A stretch of DNA of 64,000 bases. It comes from Prolixibacteraceae bacterium. Lineage in GTDB: Bacteria; Bacteroidota; Bacteroidia; Bacteroidales; Prolixibacteraceae. This document shows positions 62,448-64,000 of this stretch, one piece after another; the first letter of the stretch is position 1; each line of letters starts with the position of its first letter. The notes under the pieces are model-generated. The model had not been told where the DNA came from. It saw nothing but the letters and a program-made list of their open reading frames with translations, and did not search any database. Made by a program: the position numbers and the translations under genes. The stretch is from positions 17,905 through 81,904 of the forward strand of contig JALNYZ010000017.1 of assembly GCA_023229575.1 (NCBI GenBank), written 5' to 3'.

Positions 62448-63530
62448 TCATCTCCTCAGCACCGCCATCGTGGCCCCAAACCCGTATTCCCTGAAAGAGG
62501 CATCCTGGTAAGGATATTTGGCATATTTGCGCTGAAGTTCGCGGCGGAGTTCGTTTTTTAACACTCCATCGCCTACGCCGTGTATGAAGATGATTTTTTT
62601 TACACCCGTAGCAATGGCCTTATCCATCTCTTTTTTAAAAGTGTCGAGCTGAAGTTTGAGCATATCGGCATTGGTCAAACCCCGGCTATCATCAAGTAAC
62701 TGATTGATATGAAGGTCAATTTCAACAAGTTCCGAAGTAGGTATAGGGGTTGGCGTTAATTTTTTCGGTTCTTTGGAAAGTGTAACATGTTGAAAATCTT
62801 TATCTGTCAGTTTGTCAAGTTCTGCTTTGAGTGGATGTTCTGTCAGTTGGATAAGCAATGCCGGTGTGCTGAAGTAGTTGTTCCTGGCAAACGAAGAGGC
62901 CTTGAAAAATTTGATGGGAGAGATACGGATCTCTTTCTGTACTGGTTCCTCCAGTTGAGTACCACTCTTTCTGAAAAACAGCAATTGGAAACAGTATTCA
63001 GGCAGCTCGCCCATTTCTTTTGGCTGGATGCTCTCCAATTCCACTTTGGTGTTGGGTTCGAGTATCCCGGCATCCACGGTAGTATATTGGACGGACGTTT
63101 TTGTAGCGAAATGATAAATCAGGGTGTAATTACAGTCGTTGACCAGGTAAAGACCAATCTTGCCTTCCGGCGGATTGCCCGGATTGTTGGGTAGCGCCGC
63201 CAAGAGGAAGGATGGGAAGTCATTGCCTTTCTGCTGGTTCGTCTCGGTGAAGCCGTTTCGTTTTACCTCGGGATAAAAATCATTGGGGTTCCGGGGATAA
63301 TTGGGGGAAACGAGGGGGGGAGCGGACGAGTGGGAGAGGGGGGGATACTTGGAGGATGAGAGGTGATCGGGTTGGATGACCACCAGATTTTTGATATAGG
63401 TCGGAATTTCGAAGCCATCTTGGGTTTCGACGCTTACCATATCTTTGGAGAGGAGGGCAGTAACGCGGCCGCCACCTACTTCATTCAAAAATCGAATCTG
63501 ATCGCCAACAGAAATATTTTTAACAGCCAT
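62448..63530 (-). CDS. DUF2027 and Smr-domain protein
   Basis: The N-terminus VGDQIRFLNEVGGGRVTALLSKDMVSVETQDGFEIPTYIKNLVVI is the small beta domain before DUF2027. The middle (about residues 110-255, KIGLYLVNDCNYTLIYHFATK...) is the DUF2027 core. The C-terminal 85 residues form an Smr domain: EIDLHINQLLD, MLKLQLDTFKKEMDKAI, KKIIFIHGVGDGVLKNELRREL. The HGVGDGVLK loop corresponds to the conserved HGxGxGxL motif of MutS2-type Smr nucleases. A proline/serine-rich linker at residues 57-77 (63300-63362) comes from a G-rich tract on the plus strand. It is a cytoplasmic protein of Bacteroidota; the role is unknown, perhaps nucleic-acid related. Confidence 0.85.
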   Translation of the reverse strand: MAVKNISVGDQIRFLNEVGGGRVTALLSKDMVSVETQDGFEIPTYIKNLVVIQPDHLSSSKYPPLSHSSAPPLVSPNYPRNPNDFYPEVKRNGFTETNQQKGNDFPSFLLAALPNNPGNPPEGKIGLYLVNDCNYTLIYHFATKTSVQYTTVDAGILEPNTKVELESIQPKEMGELPEYCFQLLFFRKSGTQLEEPVQKEIRISPIKFFKASSFARNNYFSTPALLIQLTEHPLKAELDKLTDKDFQHVTLSKEPKKLTPTPIPTSELVEIDLHINQLLDDSRGLTNADMLKLQLDTFKKEMDKAIATGVKKIIFIHGVGDGVLKNELRRELQRKYAKYPYQDASFREYGFGATMAVLRR

Positions 63531-63539
63531 AAAACCACA

Positions 63540-63610
63540 AATTTACACAAATGAACACAAATTGAACGCCCCCAACCACAAATTGCACAAATTACACGAA
63601 TTAATGAAAA
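63540..63610. repeat. ACAAATT-type intergenic repeats
   Basis: Variants of CACAAATTTACACAAATG and CACAAATTGCACAAATTACAC recur here, resembling short dispersed elements common in Bacteroidota spacers. The following 90 bases contain nothing else I can support, except a small hairpin ACCCC-AGA-GGGGT at 63679-63691. Confidence 0.45.
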
Positions 63611-63701
63611 AATAGAATTTCTGACTGATTAAACAATCCTAATTTCCCTGACCACAATCTGAATACTTCACAAGTTCTACCCCAGAGGGGTTACATGTCA
63701 A

Positions 63702-64000
63702 GTGTGTCGGGCATGACACCGTTCAAGGGAGTGAAAATCTCCTATACGCCGTTATGACCGGAAGTATTAGCGAAGGACAAGGGTGTCCCGGGTGACTGGG
63801 AATCTGAAGGAAGTCCTAAGCAAAATCTGGGTACTGACGCACAGAAAGTCGATATAAGGCTGTAAAGGGAGGATAACCGAGCTTCGGATTGGGAAAGCCC
63901 GAAAGTCATACGTAACCCGAGCAGTAAATCGGCCAGTACCGGAGGAATGAACGAAGCCTTACCCCGAGAGATCTCGCTAACTGTTGCCGGGGGCAACTAT
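63702..64000 (+). ncRNA. Group II intron, 5' part of domain I (continues beyond window)
   Basis: The sequence starts GTGTGTCGGGCATGAC, fitting the GUGYG 5' end of bacterial group II introns. It continues with structured stretches that look like domain I of such introns (AAGGAAGTCCTAAGC, TCTGGGTACTGACGCACAGA, AAGGCTGTAAAGGGAGGATAA, GGGAAAGCCCGAAAG). There is no long open frame on the plus strand. The reverse transcriptase/maturase gene would lie past the window end. The 5' splice site lies 10 bases after a small hairpin. I judge this from sequence likeness only. Confidence 0.7.

Noticed and set aside
62092..62511. Plus-strand frame of 139 codons with repeated SLRLSVPPSF-type words
   Set aside because: It is a translation of the right repeat array and runs into the opposite-strand DUF2027/Smr gene.

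Overview
The window reads as a chromosomal piece of a polysaccharide-degrading Bacteroidota, probably Bacteroidales/Marinilabiliales-like. The signs are two SusC/SusD pairs, type IX secretion C-terminal sorting domains, TAnnTTTG-type -7 boxes, many exported carbohydrate-active proteins, and a Bacteroidota-type set of housekeeping genes. No rRNA, tRNA or CRISPR array was recognised.

Region 1 (about 1-33 kb) is a long polysaccharide-utilisation-like locus, all on the plus strand. It holds two Gfo/Idh/MocA oxidoreductases (the first cut by the window edge), a clan GH-A-like lipoprotein, a beta-lactamase-fold serine hydrolase and two GH28-like beta-helix proteins. It also holds two large two-domain alpha/beta hydrolases plus a smaller third, two paralogous GH42-like proteins, another TIM-barrel GH-like protein and three beta-propeller proteins. 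A DUF5107-TPR protein, a DUF6807 (PmoA-like) protein, a GH29 fucosidase, an MFS transporter of the hexuronate/anion:cation symporter type and a uroporphyrinogen-decarboxylase-family protein complete it. Several families occur two or three times, so the locus appears to have grown by duplication. One alpha/beta hydrolase gene (7532-8701) carries a 5' end copied from a GH-like paralogue. The mix (GH28-like, GH29, hexuronate-type transporter, esterase-like hydrolases) suggests a decorated, uronic-acid-containing, fucosylated glycan, but the substrate is inferred.

Region 2 (about 30-34 kb) contains relics: an internally deleted phytanoyl-CoA dioxygenase-family gene, a DUF4832-like C-terminal fragment and a frameshifted SusC N-terminus. 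A putative terminator and a consensus-like promoter lie among them.

Region 3 (34-50.4 kb) has two tandem SusC/SusD pairs, the first SusC with an STN domain. They are followed by two near-twin beta-helix proteins with T9SS sorting domains on either side of a large exported protein of unknown function. No sigma factor, anti-sigma factor, hybrid two-component system or other PUL regulator is visible in the window.

Region 4 (50.5-64 kb) is unrelated. It holds a class II Fic protein with an iterated 15-bp repeat array over its promoter, an M16 peptidase, a lone cas6, fabD, the RNase P RNA gene with a strong terminator, a Wzi-like outer-membrane protein, queA, a four-helix-bundle (S23/IVP-type) gene and a DUF2027/Smr protein. 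The 5' part of a probable group II intron runs off the end. This part is rich in short intergenic repeat families. The four-helix-bundle gene sits between two inverted GACGGA-type repeat arrays that fill the whole space between two convergent genes. The same repeat, with two other repeat families, has entered queA in frame.
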